From Paraburkholderia hospita (GTDB taxonomy: Bacteria; Pseudomonadota; Gammaproteobacteria; Burkholderiales; Burkholderiaceae), in the NCBI RefSeq assembly GCF_002902965.1, contig NZ_CP026107.1, positions 2,232,001-2,296,000 of the forward strand: a DNA stretch of 64,000 bases, in the 5' to 3' direction. Positions 60,124-64,000 of the stretch are shown here, in pieces; within the stretch, counting starts at the first letter, position 1, and each line of letters opens with the position of its first letter. The position numbers were made by a program, and so were the translations under genes. The notes below the pieces were generated by a model. That model worked only from the letters and a program-made list of their open reading frames with translations. It did no database searches and was not told where the DNA came from.

Positions 60124-60141
60124 CCGCACCATTCGGTGCGG
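60124..60141 (-). other. Hairpin between mdlA and the transporter gene
   Basis: A perfect 7-bp GC-rich stem, CCGCACC and GGTGCGG around ATTC, lies about 10 nt after the racemase stop. It lacks a T-run; it may set the relative level of the enzyme and transporter parts of the transcript. Confidence 0.45.
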
Positions 60142-60152
60142 CAGAACTTCAA

Positions 60153-61232
60153 TCAAACGAGAAAGCGCTTCACCTCGTCTTCTTTCCAGACGATTCCTGC
60201 GCCCGGCACATCGCCGAAATGCGCCATGCCGTCCTTGAAGCTGAGAACCGGCTCAAGAATGGGCGCAGCTACATCCATGCGCTCCAGCCAGTGACAGGTC
60301 GGGCTGACGGCCAGCAGATGCGCGCTGAACTCCTGAAAGATGTGGCTGGACATCGGCAGGCCGTGTTGCTCCGCGAGCGCGCTGGCTCGCAGCCAACCCG
60401 TCACGCCGCCGATCTTCATGATGTCCGGCATGCACAGATCGCACGCGCCGGCGGCAATCGCCTTGGTCATGTCTTCCGGGCCGAACCAGTTTTCGCCCAT
60501 TTGCACCGGCGCGTGTAACGCATCGCGTATCGCCGCGTGGCCGGTGTGATCGTGCTGAAGCGTGGGCTCTTCGATCCAGGCTACGCCTTCCTGTTCGATC
60601 ACGCGGCCACGGCGCATCGCTTCCGGCACAGTGAGCCCCTGGTTGTAATCGACCATGATCTGAACGTTATCGCCGACGACTTCCCGAATCGCGCGCACGA
60701 CCTTCACGTCATGATCGAGCGTCGGATAGCCGATCTTTGTCTTGATCGCCTTGAAGCCGGCCTCGACGGCATCGTGAGCGCGCTTCTGCGCGAGTTCGAC
60801 GTCGTCCATGCCGTGGCTGTCGTAGGCTGCAATCGGACGGGCCGTGCCGCCGAGCAGCGTCACGAGCGGCACGTCATGCAATTTCGCTTTAGCGTCCCAC
60901 GCGGCCATGTCGATGCCCGCTGTCGCCATCCGCAAAAGGCCCGTATGGCCGATCAGTCTGAACTTCGACTGCATCAGGCGATCGATTTCGTACGGCGCAA
61001 CGGGCATCCCCCTGATCAGCACCGCCAGTTCCTCAACCATGCGTTGCACAGGTTTCAGCGCCAGCGGCGTGTACGTGAACAGGTATGCGCAACCTGTGAC
61101 GCTTGCGTTTGTGATCAGGTCGATCAGTACGAGCGGCGCGGTGTCGACCGTGCCGACCGCCGTTCTGATCGGGTAGTGCAGCGGAACGTTGACGGCCCGC
61201 GCGCGCAGATCGGTGATACGGATATCGTTCAT
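60153..61232 (-). CDS. mdlA: Mandelate racemase
   Basis: 359 residues from ATG 61232, which overlaps the mdlB stop by 4 nt (ATGA). Numbering matches Pseudomonas putida mandelate racemase: Lys164 and Lys166 in KTKIGYP, metal ligands Asp195, Glu221 and Glu247, then Asp270, catalytic His297 in MSSHIFQE and Glu317 in HWLERMD. All catalytic residues are present, so it should interconvert R- and S-mandelate with Mg2+. The enolase-superfamily start [21 protein letters not shown] is also almost that of P. putida. Confidence 0.95.
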   Translation of the reverse strand: MNDIRITDLRARAVNVPLHYPIRTAVGTVDTAPLVLIDLITNASVTGCAYLFTYTPLALKPVQRMVEELAVLIRGMPVAPYEIDRLMQSKFRLIGHTGLLRMATAGIDMAAWDAKAKLHDVPLVTLLGGTARPIAAYDSHGMDDVELAQKRAHDAVEAGFKAIKTKIGYPTLDHDVKVVRAIREVVGDNVQIMVDYNQGLTVPEAMRRGRVIEQEGVAWIEEPTLQHDHTGHAAIRDALHAPVQMGENWFGPEDMTKAIAAGACDLCMPDIMKIGGVTGWLRASALAEQHGLPMSSHIFQEFSAHLLAVSPTCHWLERMDVAAPILEPVLSFKDGMAHFGDVPGAGIVWKEDEVKRFLV

Positions 61233-62407
61233 GATTCGATGCAAGCGTGAGTGTTGGTTCGCAGCGTAGTCTTTTCGATGGACGCGTGCGTCCACAGATA
61301 ATCTCGCGACAGCCGGTTGATGTCGGCGCAGCCGATCTGCGCGAGCGTCGTGTCGATCTCGCTCTTCATGATCGACAACACAGACTCCACGCCCTGCTCG
61401 CCGTGAGCCGCGAGGCCGTACAGCGTCGCCCTGCCGAGCAGCACCGCTTTCGCGCCCGTTGCAACGGCTTTCACGACATCCGAACCGCGACGGATTCCGC
61501 TATCGATCAACACAGGCGCAGCGACGCGCGATGCCGTCTCGCCCAGCGCTTCGAACGGCGCGATCGCGCTATCCAGTTGACGGCCGCCGTGATTCGACAG
61601 GATCACGCCGTCCGCGCCGAGCGCGATGCAGCGCTGCGCATCGTCGGCACGGCTGATGCCCTTGATCAGCAACTTATGCGGCCACAGATCGCGCAACCAT
61701 TGCAGGTCTTCCCATGCAAAGCTCGCGTCCATCTGACGGCTCATCAGCGCCGCCTGCAATTCCGTGTCCTTGACGTCCGCACTGGCGAAGTTCGCCAGTT
61801 GCGGCATGCCGTGCCGCACCAGATCGAACGACCAGCGCGGATGCAGCGCGCCGTCCAGGATCGTGCGCAGGCTGTATTGCATCGGCATGCCGAAGCCGTT
61901 CCTCATGTCGCGCTCGCGCTTGCCGTTGACGCCGACGTCGGTGGTCAGAATCAGCGTCGTATATCCCGCGTTCAGCGCGCGCTTGACCAGCAGTTCCGCC
62001 AGCTTGCGATGCACGACGTAAAGCTGAAACCACAGTTCGCCCGTCGCGGCCTTCGCGACGCGCTCGATCGAAGCCGTCGATGCCGTCGACAGCGCGAAAG
62101 GAATGCCGAACTTTCCCGCCGCGCGCGCAAGCGCGAGATCGCCATCGTGCCAGAAGATGCCGTTCAGTCCCGTCGGCGCGATCACGAGCGGCGCTGTGAT
62201 CGGCTTGCCGAACAGCGACGTCTGCAAGTTGCGCTGGCTGACATCGACGAGACGCCGTGGCTGAAACCTCACAGCGTGATAGACATCGCGATTGTGTTTC
62301 AATCCGAGTTCGTCTTCCGCGCCACCTTCCAGATAATCGAACACGATCTTCGGAAGCCGCTTCTTTGCGAGCGCGCGAAAGTCCGCGATGTTCACTGGCT
62401 TGCTCAT
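61229..62407 (-). CDS. mdlB: S-mandelate dehydrogenase (FMN alpha-hydroxy acid oxidase family)
   Basis: 392 residues from ATG 62407 with GGAGGA upstream; P. putida MdlB has 393. FMN-enzyme landmarks are [39 protein letters not shown], and the active-site SNHGGRQLD (His273, Arg276). The internal segment [19 protein letters not shown] corresponds to the membrane-associating loop of P. putida MdlB, so it should be a peripheral membrane protein passing electrons to quinone. It oxidises S-mandelate to benzoylformate. Confidence 0.94.
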   Translation of the reverse strand: MSKPVNIADFRALAKKRLPKIVFDYLEGGAEDELGLKHNRDVYHAVRFQPRRLVDVSQRNLQTSLFGKPITAPLVIAPTGLNGIFWHDGDLALARAAGKFGIPFALSTASTASIERVAKAATGELWFQLYVVHRKLAELLVKRALNAGYTTLILTTDVGVNGKRERDMRNGFGMPMQYSLRTILDGALHPRWSFDLVRHGMPQLANFASADVKDTELQAALMSRQMDASFAWEDLQWLRDLWPHKLLIKGISRADDAQRCIALGADGVILSNHGGRQLDSAIAPFEALGETASRVAAPVLIDSGIRRGSDVVKAVATGAKAVLLGRATLYGLAAHGEQGVESVLSIMKSEIDTTLAQIGCADINRLSRDYLWTHASIEKTTLRTNTHACIES

Positions 62408-62426
62408 TGCACAGTCCTCCGCATCT

Positions 62427-64000
<1,574 letters not shown>

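Overview
The window is high-GC, gene-dense bacterial chromosome. Gene content points to a Burkholderiales soil bacterium, most likely Paraburkholderia or a close relative. The basis is a DUF3331 protein (I know this family mainly from Burkholderia), many LysR/AraC/MocR/IclR regulators each paired divergently with small catabolic units, trimeric porin and AAHS transporter types, and complete quinate/shikimate-type and mandelate-type catabolic clusters. This placement is inference. There are no rRNA or tRNA genes, no insertion sequence, no CRISPR array and no phage genes that I can support.

Layout. 0.2-8 kb: an EF-hand protein; a PLP dehydratase plus zinc deacylase pair behind a dyad-rich promoter; a VOC protein plus medium-chain oxidoreductase unit with a divergent AraC; a LysE/LysR pair; NnrU. 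8-9.8 kb: a DUF1007 plus NicO metal-transport pair. 9.8-12.8 kb: a four-gene siaABCD-type switch (phosphatase, kinase, STAS-like protein, diguanylate cyclase) whose phosphatase carries a CBS-like input region rather than a membrane HAMP sensor. 13.6-20 kb: a quinate/shikimate-type locus (PQQ dehydrogenase, porin, divergent type II dehydroquinase, MFS, IclR). 20.1-21.1 kb: a roughly 0.9-kb near-perfect inverted repeat with no gene of its own.

21-31 kb: an aldo/keto reductase plus amidohydrolase with LysR; a cupin, NmrA-like and small exported protein group; an AhpD/azoreductase/GNAT operon with a MocR regulator; Ohr, DUF3331 and a Tat-exported alpha/beta hydrolase. 31.4-35.7 kb: DedA, a 915-residue winged-helix/STAND ATPase regulator and a SnoaL-like protein. 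35.8-45 kb: regulator-rich small units, including an EamA exporter, a TetR protein with a perfect 23-bp dyad upstream, MocR with a sigma-region-4-only fragment, two SDRs with a LysR, a PEBP protein and an NDH-2-like flavoprotein.

45.3-50.2 kb: LysR, MFS, dkgB, an Old Yellow Enzyme and a SRPBCC protein, apparently one regulon because the same 16-bp LysR-like operator lies at both promoters. 50.3-57 kb: poxB, GNAT, ProP (preceded by a 45-codon leader ORF), LysE, a quinone-oxidoreductase-like gene coupled to an unknown 94-residue protein, and AraC. 57.2-64 kb (minus strand): a mandelate pathway operon in order mdlC-mdlB-mdlA-transporter-benzaldehyde dehydrogenase, with mdlC cut by the right edge. 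Racemase, mandelate dehydrogenase, benzoylformate decarboxylase and aldehyde dehydrogenase together would convert both mandelate enantiomers to benzoate.

All functional calls rest on motif recognition and remembered family sequences, without database searches. Starts were moved from the longest frame where a ribosome-binding site or domain boundary argued for it.
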